Shown here: positions 50,921-58,503 of the stretch, in pieces
How positions within the stretch are numbered: position 1 is the stretch's first letter
How the letters are laid out: every line of letters starts with the position of its first letter
Source: Lysobacter gummosus
GTDB lineage: Bacteria; Pseudomonadota; Gammaproteobacteria; Xanthomonadales; Xanthomonadaceae
Direction: 5' to 3'
Length of the DNA: 64,000 nt
Assembly: GCF_001442805.1 (NCBI RefSeq)
Contig: NZ_CP011131.1
Coordinates: forward strand, 62,001 to 126,000
Translations under genes and position numbers: made by a program
Notes under the pieces: model-generated
What the model saw: only the letters and a program-made list of their open reading frames with translations
The model's database searches: none
Told to the model about the DNA's origin: nothing

Positions 50921-51918
50921 CGCTGCGCTCCGGCGCTGGGCGCGGCGCTGGCGGCGGTCACCCGCACGCTCATGCCCGGCAACAGCGGCAGTCCGTGCCT
51001 GGGCGGCAGATCGATGTCGATGGTGAAGTAACGGCCTTCGCCCCATTCGGATTTGCGGTCCGGCGCGCCGGCGATCGCGCGGATCGTCGCTTGCAGGCGC
51101 TGGCGCGGCAGGGCGTCGAAACTCAGCTGCACGCGCTGGCCGACCCGCAGGCCGCGCCGGTCCGGTTCCAGCGCCCAGGCGCGCACCTGCATGCCGCCGC
51201 CGCTGCCGACCACTTCGCCGGCGCGACTGCCAGGCATGGTCGAGCTGCCTTCGTCGATGCGTCCGCCGATCCAGTTGTTGTTGAATCCGTGCAGGACCAC
51301 GCCGTCGCGTTCGGCGCGCACTTCCGACTGACGCAGCAGCGCGGCGTAGTAATCGCGCTGGATGACCAGCTTGTCCACTTCCAGTTGGCCGTCGCTGCGG
51401 CGCCGCGCGACCGCAGCGCGGGCGGTGTCGAGCAGTTCGTGCTTGAGCCGGTTTTCGCGCGTGGTCTTGTCCAGATCGCCCTGATGGCGGTCGTAGTCCA
51501 GTTGCGAGATCAGCGTGCGCGGAATCGCCGCCTCGATCTTGGCCGTGGCCAGCGCGGCTTCGGCTTCGGCCACCGCGACTTCGGCATCGACCGCCTTGAC
51601 CTCGAGTTCGGCCAGTTCCTTCGCCGCCTTGGCCCGCGCCTGCTCGATCTTGGCTTCGAGTTCGGGGATCTGCGTGCCGGCCTGGCCCGGATCGATGCGC
51701 AGCACCACCTCGCCGGCCTTGACCGACTGGCCTTCGGGCACGAAATAGCGGATCGCCACCGGCGCGCTGTTGGATTGCGGCGTATAGATCACCTGCGCGC
51801 CGACCGAGCGCACCTCGCCGGTCAGCACCGCGGCGCAGGCCGCGCCCGCGAGCGAGGACAGCGCCGCGCCGACGACGAGGGATGCGCGCACGCGCATGCG
51901 CTCAGGCCGCCGAGTCAT
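50917..51918 (-). CDS. Periplasmic adaptor (HlyD-type), first of three
   Basis: A 333-residue adaptor. Signal peptide near ASLVVGAALSSLAGAACA. Hairpin residues about 85-190 (ELEAKIEQARAKAAKELAEL), followed by SEVRAERDGVVLHGFNNNWI and PGSRAGEVVGSGGGMQVRAW. The start with AAGG six bases before the ATG overlaps the ATPase stop by 17 bases; an alternative Met lies seven codons later. Short compared with MacA (371). ATGA overlap with the next gene. Confidence 0.88.
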   Translation of the reverse strand: MTRRPERMRVRASLVVGAALSSLAGAACAAVLTGEVRSVGAQVIYTPQSNSAPVAIRYFVPEGQSVKAGEVVLRIDPGQAGTQIPELEAKIEQARAKAAKELAELEVKAVDAEVAVAEAEAALATAKIEAAIPRTLISQLDYDRHQGDLDKTTRENRLKHELLDTARAAVARRRSDGQLEVDKLVIQRDYYAALLRQSEVRAERDGVVLHGFNNNWIGGRIDEGSSTMPGSRAGEVVGSGGGMQVRAWALEPDRRGLRVGQRVQLSFDALPRQRLQATIRAIAGAPDRKSEWGEGRYFTIDIDLPPRHGLPLLPGMSVRVTAASAAPSAGAQR

Positions 51919-52576
51919 GCTCGACCTTGCCGTCGTGCAGGCGCACCTCGCGCGGCGCGCGCGCGGCGAGGTCGCGGTCGTGGGTCACCAGCACCACGGT
52001 CTGGCCGCCGCTGTGGACTTCGCCGATCAGATCGAGCACGTCGGTCGCGCTCTTGGAATCCAGGTTGCCGGTAGGCTCGTCGGCCAGCAGCAGCGCCGGC
52101 CGCAGCAACAGGGCGCGGGCGATCGCCGCGCGTTGTTGCTGGCCGCCCGACAACTCGCTGGGGCGGTGGCCGCTGCGATCGCCCAGGCCGACGCGGCCGA
52201 GCAGTTCGTGCGCATGCGCGTGCGCGTCCGCCGGCGGTTCGCGATGGAAGCGCAGCGGCAGCAGCACGTTCTCCAGCACGCTCAGCCGCGGCAGCAGATG
52301 GAAGCTTTGGAAGACGAAGCCGATGCGACGGTTGCGGATGTCGCTGGCGGCCTCGTCGTCGAATTCGGCCACGTCGCGGCCTTCGATCAGATAGCGCCCG
52401 CGAGTGGGGCGGTCCAGGCAGCCGAGGATATTGAGCAGGCTGGATTTACCCGAGCCCGATGCGCCGGTGATGGCCACGAACTCGCCGGCGGCGATCTTCA
52501 GATCCACTCCGGCCAATGCGTTCACCGCCTGCCCATTCATCTCGTAGCGACGATGGACCGCATCCAATTCGATCAT
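51902..52576 (-). CDS. ABC transporter ATP-binding protein, MacB/LolD type
   Basis: A 224-residue ATPase: Walker A GASGSGKSS, Q-loop GFVFQSFHLLPRLSVLENVL, signature ELSGGQQQRAAIARAL, Walker B ALLLADEPTGNLDSKS and H-switch LVTHDRDLA. SFHLLPRLSVLENVLLPL and DEPTGNLDS are hallmarks of the MacB/LolD/FtsE branch. It is the first gene of a leftward operon with three adaptors and a permease, and must power the permease four genes on. Confidence 0.93.
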   Translation of the reverse strand: MIELDAVHRRYEMNGQAVNALAGVDLKIAAGEFVAITGASGSGKSSLLNILGCLDRPTRGRYLIEGRDVAEFDDEAASDIRNRRIGFVFQSFHLLPRLSVLENVLLPLRFHREPPADAHAHAHELLGRVGLGDRSGHRPSELSGGQQQRAAIARALLLRPALLLADEPTGNLDSKSATDVLDLIGEVHSGGQTVVLVTHDRDLAARAPREVRLHDGKVEHDSAA

Positions 52577-53078
52577 CGAAAACCAGGCCAGAATTCAAGG
52601 AAAGCACCGCGACGGGCCCAGGCGGCGGCCGTCGAACCATCATCGAGGATAGTGACCGCGCAAGCCGCGCGCAGGTTCCCGGCCCGACGCGCTGGAGACG
52701 CCGAACCCGACCGCGCGCGTGAGTCGCGCAAGCCTTCCGCCGCGCCCGTCGCCCTGCGCGGTTTAGCTTACCGCGCCGCCGTCGCGCTCATTGAGCGGCG
52801 ACATAGCGCAAACGTCTTGCACCCGGCGAACTGTGAACCCGTGCCGCAATTGCGAGGTCAGTCATCGTTAGTTTAGGTATTGCGCTGATCGAAGGTTTTG
52901 CTGCACGGTGCCTGGCGAGGAATCGGCTGGCGGAGCCTTCAGAGCTTCCGGTTCGCGCGGACGGGATTGTCCGCGGTCGGGACCATCAGGAAAGCCGGCG
53001 TTATGTCCGTCGCCGCGCTGTGCGCGACCGGACCTATTCAGTACGACTCACCCGAGACCCACAACAGGGGATTCCGCC
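52577..53078. other. Divergent intergenic region between ABC operon and small lipoprotein gene
   Basis: About 500 bases with no supported gene. It includes the short palindrome CGCTCATTGAGCG near 52785 and an AT-richer stretch CATCGTTAGTTTAGGTATTG near 52863 that may be promoter for the rightward lipoprotein genes. None of the repeat families is present. Confidence 0.55.
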
Positions 53079-53234
53079 ATGTTCCGCAAATTTTCGCTCT
53101 GCCTTTCCATCGGTCTGGTCGTCCTGCTCACCGGCTGCGATCCGCCGCCGGCGCTCGACGGCGTCACCAAGGCGCCGGTGCACATCGACCTGAAGGCCGA
53201 TACGCCCGCCGTGCCGGGCGAAACCCAGGCCTGA
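53079..53234 (+). CDS. Very small lipoprotein
   Basis: A 51-residue protein: signal MFRKFSLCLSIGLVVLLTGC with lipobox LTGC (Cys20), then DPPPALDGVTKAPVHIDLKA and a short end. AGGGG sits eight bases before the ATG. Mature protein of about 31 residues, Pro/Asp-rich. No family recognised. It precedes another lipoprotein gene by 82 bases on the same strand, so the two may be co-transcribed. Confidence 0.7.
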   Translation: MFRKFSLCLSIGLVVLLTGCDPPPALDGVTKAPVHIDLKADTPAVPGETQA

Positions 53235-53282
53235 ACCGTATAGGCGATGCCGGGCCGAGTTAAGCCCGAGTTCAACGCATCA

Positions 53283-53316
53283 GGCAGACTCTGAAATCCT
53301 ACCCGGGGGGTCTGCC
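53283..53316. promoter_or_regulatory. Inverted repeat over the ribosome-binding region of the Tyr-rich lipoprotein gene
   Basis: GGCAGAC at 53283-53289 pairs with GTCTGCC at 53310-53316, the second arm ending at the base before the ATG. The CCGGGGGG ribosome-binding region is in the loop or the edge of the stem. In RNA this could modulate translation. Confidence 0.4.
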
Positions 53317-53871
53317 ATGATCCGTAAACTTATAGTCCCATTAGTCGCAGCCGGCCTGCTGGCAGGTTGCGTGTCCGATTATTCCCTGCGCGGCGGCGGC
53401 GGCGGCGGTTCGTACTACTACGGCCGTCCCAGCGTCGACTACAACTACTACGGCGGCTACGGCGGTTACGCGCCCGGCTACGGGTACTACCCGTACGGCG
53501 AGTCCTATCGCTATCGCAACGGTGGTTACGGCTACTACGGCGGTTATCCGTACTACAACGGCTATCCGTACGGTTACGGCTACCCGCGCTACTACTACCC
53601 CAGCCGTCCGCACCGTCCGCCCAGCAATCCGAACCCGAGCTATCCGTCGCGGCCGTCCACGCGCGCCGATGGCGGCGTGTCCTGGCGCGACGCGCGTCCG
53701 ATCGGCGGAGGCGCCTGGGCGCCGCGCAACGACAACCCGGCGATGCAGCAGCCGCGGTTCGCGCCGCAGCCGCGCTCGATGCCGCAACCGCGGATGTCGG
53801 CGCCCTCGGCACCGTCCGGACGTGCCGACGGTGGCCGCAGCTGGAAGGAATGGCGCAACGCCGAACGCTGA
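53317..53871 (+). CDS. Tyrosine/glycine-rich lipoprotein
   Basis: A 184-residue protein. The signal MIRKLIVPLVAAGLLAGC gives Cys18. Residues 25-95 are a Tyr-Gly-rich low-complexity stretch (YYGGYGGYAPGYGYYPYGES), then a Pro/Ser-rich region, then a direct repeat: RADGGVSWRDARPIGGG and RADGGRSWKEWRNAER. The charged Trp repeats (SW-K/R-D/E-x-R) look like a binding motif. Role unknown; Tyr-rich lipoproteins are thought to be envelope or surface components. Not a shadow: composition is strongly structured and the leader is typical. Confidence 0.8.
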   Translation: MIRKLIVPLVAAGLLAGCVSDYSLRGGGGGGSYYYGRPSVDYNYYGGYGGYAPGYGYYPYGESYRYRNGGYGYYGGYPYYNGYPYGYGYPRYYYPSRPHRPPSNPNPSYPSRPSTRADGGVSWRDARPIGGGAWAPRNDNPAMQQPRFAPQPRSMPQPRMSAPSAPSGRADGGRSWKEWRNAER

Positions 53872-54102
53872 ACCGTGACTTGCCGGCTGCCGGGGCGTAC
53901 CCCGGCAGTCGCCGAAATTGGAACGGGGCGCACTTGCGTTCGGACCGGAGTGACCGCAATCTACCGCTACTGACCGCTTACGTCGTATTTGGACGTTTTC
54001 GGTAAGCACAGGCTTCTATGTCGGCGCCTGGCGAGGAATCACGGATCCCCCCTGTTCCGTCCCCGTCAGGCGTCGGCGCCCATTTCCCCGCGAGCGGGGC
54101 AA

Positions 54103-54140
54103 AACGAAAAAGCGCGCGTATCCACGCGCGCTTTTTCGTT
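54103..54140. terminator. Strong intrinsic terminator hairpin
   Basis: AACGAAAAAGCGCGCGT pairs perfectly with ACGCGCGCTTTTTCGTT across an ATCC loop: a 17-bp stem with A-rich and T-rich ends, so it can end transcription from either side. It lies 230 bases after the Tyr-rich lipoprotein gene. Confidence 0.85.
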
Positions 54141-54230
54141 TGAGATCAGTAAGTTGGCTGCGAGGCCCAACAATCGGCGGACGCCGTGGCGTGGCCGGTG
54201 CGCAGCGGCCCGGCGCGTTGGGCGCGGGCA

Positions 54231-54267
54231 ATAAAAAGGGGCCGAATGTCCCCCGACATTCGGCCCC
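54231..54267 (-). terminator. Intrinsic terminator on the minus strand
   Basis: The stem GGGGCCGAATGTC (54238-54250) and GACATTCGGCCCC (54255-54267) with a four-base loop is followed, on the minus strand only, by TTTTTAT. It therefore ends a leftward transcript, yet no leftward protein gene ends near it. Confidence 0.75.
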
Positions 54268-54344
54268 CCGGCTTCCCCCGCGAGCGCTTGGCCAGCCCCT
54301 GTTCCAATTCCAGCCGGCGTCTAGCGCCTGCCCCGCAAGGTGCA
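54231..54344 (-). ncRNA. Candidate small RNA, sigma-54-driven
   Basis: A stretch of about 114 bases between a sigma-54-like promoter and a clear minus-strand terminator, without an open frame. It includes GGCAGGCGCTAGACGCCG and several GGA motifs (GGAATTGGAAC; GGGGGA at the terminator). No known family was recognised. The boundaries are inferred: the start is set about 12 bases past the -12 element. Confidence 0.35.
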
Positions 54345-54355
54345 TGAGTAGCTAC

Positions 54356-54370
54356 GCATGAACCGTGCCA
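54356..54370 (-). promoter_or_regulatory. Sigma-54-like promoter, minus strand
   Basis: TGGCACGGTTCATGC on the minus strand: the -24 element TGGCACG is perfect and GG and GC are ten bases apart as required; the -12 element reads ATGC rather than TTGC. It points at the terminator at 54231-54267. Confidence 0.4.
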
Positions 54371-54469
54371 AGTGAGGCGGGCCGGGAATCGGGAATTGAG
54401 AATCGGGAACAGGTAAGGCGCGGCAGCGTGAGATCATGTCTCAACGGGCAATCGCGGCTTTACGCTGTT

Positions 54470-54504
54470 GATTCCCGATTCCCGATTCCCGATTCCCGAT
54501 TCCC
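54470..54504. repeat. Five tandem copies of GATTCCC directly before mnmG
   Basis: Five perfect head-to-tail 7-base units (GATTCCC) end six bases before the ATG of mnmG. An inverted related set (GGGAATCGGGAATTGAGAAT and following) is at 54384-54410. This belongs to the same class as the repeats around 41320-41590. Confidence 0.9.
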
Positions 54505-54510
54505 GGCCCC

Positions 54511-56397
54511 ATGAGCGACTTCTACCAATACGACGTGATCGTGATCGGCGGCGGCCATGCCGGCACCGAAGCCGCGCTGGCCTCGGCGCGCGCCGGTGCG
54601 CGCACCTTGTTGCTGACCCATTCGGTCGAGACGGTCGGCGCGATGAGCTGCAACCCGGCCATCGGCGGCATCGGCAAGGGTCATCTGGTCAAGGAGATCG
54701 ACGCGCTCGGCGGCGTCATGGCGCGTGCGGCCGATGCCGCCGGCATCCAGTGGCGGCGCCTCAACGCCAGCAAGGGCCCGGCGGTGCGCGCCACCCGCTG
54801 CCAGGCCGATCGCGCGCTGTACCGCGGCTTCATCCGCCGCGCGGTCGAAGCGCAGCCGGGGCTGACGATGTTCCAGGCCGCGGTGGACGACATCGCCTTC
54901 GACAACGGCCGCGTGACCGGCGTGGTCACCCAGACCGGCCTGCGCTTCGACGCGCCGGCCGTGGTCCTGACCGCCGGCACCTTCCTCGCGGGCAAAGTCC
55001 ACGTCGGCCAGACCACTTACGCCGCCGGCCGCGCCGGCGATCCGCCCGCGACCGCTCTGGCCGCGCGCCTGCGCGAAGGTCCGTTCGCGGTGGATCGCCT
55101 GAAGACCGGCACGCCGCCGCGCATCGACGGGCGCAGCCTGGACTACTCGGTGATGGAAGAGCAGCCGGGCGACGATCCGCGTCCGGTCATGTCCTTCATG
55201 GGCACGCGGGCCGACCATCCGCGTCAGGTCTCGTGCTGGATCACCCACACCAGCGAGCGCACCCACGAGATCATCCGCGGCGCGCTGGACCGCTCGCCGC
55301 TGTACACCGGCCAGATCGAAGGCATCGGCCCGCGCTACTGCCCCTCGATCGAAGACAAAGTGGTGCGCTTCGCGGAGAAGGCCAGCCACCAGATCTTCGT
55401 CGAGCCCGAGGGCCTGGACGTGGCCGAGATCTACCCCAACGGCATCTCGACCTCGCTGCCGTTCGATGTGCAGCTGGATCTGGTGCGTTCGATCCGCGGT
55501 TTCGAGAACGCCCACATCACCCGGCCGGGCTACGCCATCGAGTACGACTTCTTCGATCCGCGTGGTCTCAAGACCACGCTGGAGACCAAGGCCGTGGCCG
55601 GTCTGTTCTTCGCCGGCCAGATCAACGGCACTACCGGTTACGAAGAAGCCGCGGCGCAGGGCCTGTTGGCCGGCGTCAACGCGGCGCGCTTCGTGCGCGG
55701 CGCGGACGGCTGGAGCCCGCGTCGCGACGAGGCCTACATCGGCGTGCTGGTCGATGACCTGATCACTCACGGCACCAGCGAGCCCTATCGCATGTTCACC
55801 TCGCGCGCCGAGTACCGGTTGCAACTGCGCGAGGACAACGCCGATCTGCGCCTGACCCCGGTCGGGCGCGAGCTGGGCCTGGTCGAGCAGGCGCGCTGGA
55901 CGCACTTCGAGCGCAAGCGCGAGGCGGTCGAGCGCGAGAGCGCGCGTCTGGCGGGCGTGTGGGCGGCGCCGAACAACGCGCTCGGCCGCGAGATCGCGCA
56001 GACCCTGGGCATCGAGGTCAGCCGCGAATGCAGCGCGCGCGATCTGCTCAAGCGTCCGGAAATCGACTACGCCAAGCTGATGCAGGTGCCGTCGTTGGGT
56101 CCGGCCGTGGCGGAGGCCGAGGTCGCCGAGCAGGTCGAGATCGGCGTGAAGTACGCCGGGTATCTGGATCGTCAGCGCGATGAGATCGAGCGCCAGCAGC
56201 GCAACGAGAGCACGCCGATTCCGGACGGGTTCGACTACGCCGCGGTGCGCGGCTTGTCGCTGGAAGTGCAGCAGAAGCTGGAGCGCGTGCGGCCGCAGAC
56301 CGTGGGCCAGGCGCAGCGCATTGCGGGCATGACGCCGGCGGCGATTTCGCTGCTGCTGGTGCATTTGACGCGGGCGCGGCGGGCCCGGGTGGCGTGA
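54511..56397 (+). CDS. mnmG: tRNA uridine-5-carboxymethylaminomethyl modification enzyme MnmG (GidA)
   Basis: A 628-residue FAD protein that, with MnmE, modifies U34 of certain tRNAs. FAD-binding [20 protein letters not shown] (residues 9-28), then [61 protein letters not shown] [15 protein letters not shown] and [19 protein letters not shown] are all family hallmarks. The start is fixed by homology ([16 protein letters not shown]), yet there is no Shine-Dalgarno sequence: a GATTCCC array lies in that place. Confidence 0.97.
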   Translation: MSDFYQYDVIVIGGGHAGTEAALASARAGARTLLLTHSVETVGAMSCNPAIGGIGKGHLVKEIDALGGVMARAADAAGIQWRRLNASKGPAVRATRCQADRALYRGFIRRAVEAQPGLTMFQAAVDDIAFDNGRVTGVVTQTGLRFDAPAVVLTAGTFLAGKVHVGQTTYAAGRAGDPPATALAARLREGPFAVDRLKTGTPPRIDGRSLDYSVMEEQPGDDPRPVMSFMGTRADHPRQVSCWITHTSERTHEIIRGALDRSPLYTGQIEGIGPRYCPSIEDKVVRFAEKASHQIFVEPEGLDVAEIYPNGISTSLPFDVQLDLVRSIRGFENAHITRPGYAIEYDFFDPRGLKTTLETKAVAGLFFAGQINGTTGYEEAAAQGLLAGVNAARFVRGADGWSPRRDEAYIGVLVDDLITHGTSEPYRMFTSRAEYRLQLREDNADLRLTPVGRELGLVEQARWTHFERKREAVERESARLAGVWAAPNNALGREIAQTLGIEVSRECSARDLLKRPEIDYAKLMQVPSLGPAVAEAEVAEQVEIGVKYAGYLDRQRDEIERQQRNESTPIPDGFDYAAVRGLSLEVQQKLERVRPQTVGQAQRIAGMTPAAISLLLVHLTRARRARVA

Positions 56398-56450
56398 TTT
56401 TCGTCCGGCGATGAGGGCAGTTCGGTCAGCGAACGCTTTCGTCGCTGGAG

Positions 56451-56620
56451 CAAATCCCCCGCGCTGAGGTTTCGCGCGGCAAGCTTTTTCGTCGGGCGCT
56501 GGCCCCCTTTTTCAAAGGGGGCGAATTGACGCGCTTGGCCGATGGTTCGAAGCACCGTTGCCGTTGCTGTCCGTCGTTGCTGTTCCCCCCTTTGAAAAAG
56601 GGGGGCAGGGGGGGATTTGC
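56451..56620. repeat. Mirrored repeat pair (long and short) between mnmG and opgD
   Basis: Long forward copy 56451-56525: CAAATCCCCCGCGC, about 30 bases, GGGCGCTGGC, then CCCCCTTTTTCAAAGGGGG. Short reverse copy 56583-56620: CCCCCCTTTGAAAAAGGGGG and CAGGGGGGGATTTGC. Hairpin ends face inwards as before recC. Located between convergent genes. Confidence 0.88.
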
Positions 56621-56651
56621 TTCTACCGAACGCCAGAACCCAACCCCACCC

Positions 56652-58241
56652 TCAATAAACCTTCCGATCCGCCTTGGCCGGCGGCGACCACTGATACAGC
56701 CAGGTTTCGCTGAGCGCGCCGCTGTCGTTCTTGAGGAACAGGCGCAAATCGATCTGTTCGGTCGAATCCCCGGGCGGCACCGCGTCGAACATCACCCGGT
56801 AACCGTCGATCTCGTGCAGCGGACGGCAGGACACGGTTTCCAGCTTGCCCTTGCCGATCTGGATCACCGGCTCGACGATGGCGTCGCGCTTGGCCAACTG
56901 CGCCAGCGATCCGCCGGCGAAATCCACCGCGAAGCGCTGGGAAAAATAATCGCGTTTGAAGCCGATGCGGCCGCCCAGGCCGGTGCGCGTGGAGACGCAA
57001 TGCGCGAGCTTGGGCACCGCCGGTGGTTGCGCGCCCCAGTACAGGCGATAGCCGTACAGCAGCTCCTGCCCGGCCTGCGGTTTCTCGCGCGGATTCCAGA
57101 AGGCGACGATGTTGTCGAAGGTTTCGTCCAGGGTCGGAATCTCGACCAGCTGTACCGAGCCGGCGCCCCAGCCTTGCTTGGGTTCGACCCACAGGCACGG
57201 GCGCTTGTCGTAGAACACGCCGTCGTCCTGGTAATGATCGAAGTTGCGGTCGCGCTGCAACAGGCCGAAGCCGCGCGGGTTTTCGTCGCTGAACATGTTG
57301 AAGCGCAGGTGTTCGGGATTGCACAGCGGGCGCCAGATCCATTCGCCGCTGCCGGTCCACATCGCCAGGCCGTCGGTGTCGTGGATTTCCGGGCGCCAGT
57401 CCCAGTCCATGCGGCGGTCGTTCTCGCCGGTCTGGTACATGCTGGTGCACGGGCCCAGGCCGAGGCGCTCGATGCTCTTGCGCGGGTACAGCGCGCAATC
57501 GATGTCCATCAGCAGCACTTCGCCCGGCGTGATCGCGAAACGGTACGCGCCGGCGACGCTGGGCGAATCGAGCAGGCCGTACACCACCACGGTGTCGGAA
57601 TCGGCCGAGGGGCGTTCCAGCCAGTAGGCGACGAAGTCCGGGAATTCCTCCGCGTGGCCGGTGCCGGTGTCGATCGCCAGGCCGCGCGCGGACTGGCCGT
57701 ACTGGCCTTCCACGCCGACCGCGCGGAAATAGCTCGCGCCCAGGAACGCGGCGAAATCGCGCTCGGGATCCTTGCGGGTGTTGAGGCGGAAACCGGCGAA
57801 GCCCAGGTCGGCCGGCAATGGCTTGCCCTGGATGCCGCTGCGCGCGCGGTCGAACATTTCCGGGTCGTAGGCGATCTCGCGCGCCTGGCCGCCGGCGAGT
57901 TCGTACATGCGCACCGGCGACTTGAAGAACAGGCCCAGATGGAAGAACTGCGCCAGGAACTTGCCGTCGCCGCCGCCCCACAGGGCGTGATCGCGGCGAA
58001 AGCGGATCGACTGGTACTGGTCCCAGTTCAACGCCGCCAGCGCCGGCGGCAAGGTGGTGCTGCGCGGCGCGTAGGCCTTCGAGGCCAGCGCGCGGGCCTG
58101 GCCCTTGAGGGTGGCGAAGTCGAACGGCTGCGCCGCGCCGAGCTTGGTCGCGGCCGGGCCGGTCAGCGCGAGCGCGGGCAGGGGCAGGCCGAAGGCGGCC
58201 AGGGCGCCGGCCGCGGATTTGAGGAACTGGCGTCGGATCAT
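56652..58241 (-). CDS. opgD: Periplasmic glucan biosynthesis protein, OpgD type
   Basis: A 529-residue member of the OpgG/OpgD family. A twin-arginine signal (MIRRQFLKSAAGALAAFGLP) is as found in OpgD rather than OpgG, which uses Sec. Domain landmarks are YQSIRFRRDHALWGGGDGKF, FFKSPVRMYELAGGQAREIA, ASYFRAVGVEGQYGQSARGL and TSMYQTGENDRRMDWDWRPE. These proteins trim or branch periplasmic/osmoregulated beta-glucans. The family domain and length are complete. No opgG/H partner is seen here. Which of OpgG or OpgD function applies rests on the Tat signal. Confidence 0.9.
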   Translation of the reverse strand: MIRRQFLKSAAGALAAFGLPLPALALTGPAATKLGAAQPFDFATLKGQARALASKAYAPRSTTLPPALAALNWDQYQSIRFRRDHALWGGGDGKFLAQFFHLGLFFKSPVRMYELAGGQAREIAYDPEMFDRARSGIQGKPLPADLGFAGFRLNTRKDPERDFAAFLGASYFRAVGVEGQYGQSARGLAIDTGTGHAEEFPDFVAYWLERPSADSDTVVVYGLLDSPSVAGAYRFAITPGEVLLMDIDCALYPRKSIERLGLGPCTSMYQTGENDRRMDWDWRPEIHDTDGLAMWTGSGEWIWRPLCNPEHLRFNMFSDENPRGFGLLQRDRNFDHYQDDGVFYDKRPCLWVEPKQGWGAGSVQLVEIPTLDETFDNIVAFWNPREKPQAGQELLYGYRLYWGAQPPAVPKLAHCVSTRTGLGGRIGFKRDYFSQRFAVDFAGGSLAQLAKRDAIVEPVIQIGKGKLETVSCRPLHEIDGYRVMFDAVPPGDSTEQIDLRLFLKNDSGALSETWLYQWSPPAKADRKVY

Positions 58242-58349
58242 GAGGCCGGCGACGTCGTGGCTGGGGGGTTGAGCATGCTAGCCAATCCGGGTGCGATGGT
58301 GGTTAGCGCGGTGTTTAGGGCGGGGTGTGTGTCGCGGTTGCGGGCGCGG

Positions 58350-58449
58350 GCCCTCATCCGCCCTTCGGGCACCTTCTCCCGCATGCGGGAGAAGGGACGC
58401 GCGGTGTCTGCTCCCTCTCCCGCTTGCGGGAGAGGGCCGGGGTGAGGGC
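58350..58449. repeat. Cluster of CTCTCCCGC/GCGGGAGAG palindromes
   Basis: Starts GGGCCCTCATCCGCCCTTCG and TTCTCCCGCATGCGGGAGAA (hairpin) at 58374-58393, then TCCCTCTCCCGCTTGCGGGA (58411-58430) and a CCGGGGTGAGGG end. Two hairpins in direct order, as in the mla operon copy, between divergent genes. Confidence 0.88.
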
Positions 58450-58503
58450 ACGCGCAACCTCGGCAAAAAAGCGCCCACTCCCGAAGCCTCTTAGAATATC
58501 GCC

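Larger units (their letters stand above)
53872..54510. other. Intergenic region with two terminators and candidate small RNA
   Basis: About 640 bases without a protein gene. It contains a strong bidirectional-type hairpin (54103-54140), a minus-strand terminator (54231-54267), a sigma-54-like promoter on the minus strand (54356-54370) and GATTCCC-type repeats (54381-54410, 54470-54504). These are described separately. Confidence 0.75.

Noticed and set aside
52780..52800. CGCTCATTGAGCG palindrome as an operator of the ABC operon
   Set aside because: Short, and too far from any recognisable promoter to support a call.
54470..54504. CRISPR array
   Set aside because: Seven-base tandem units without spacers; no cas genes.
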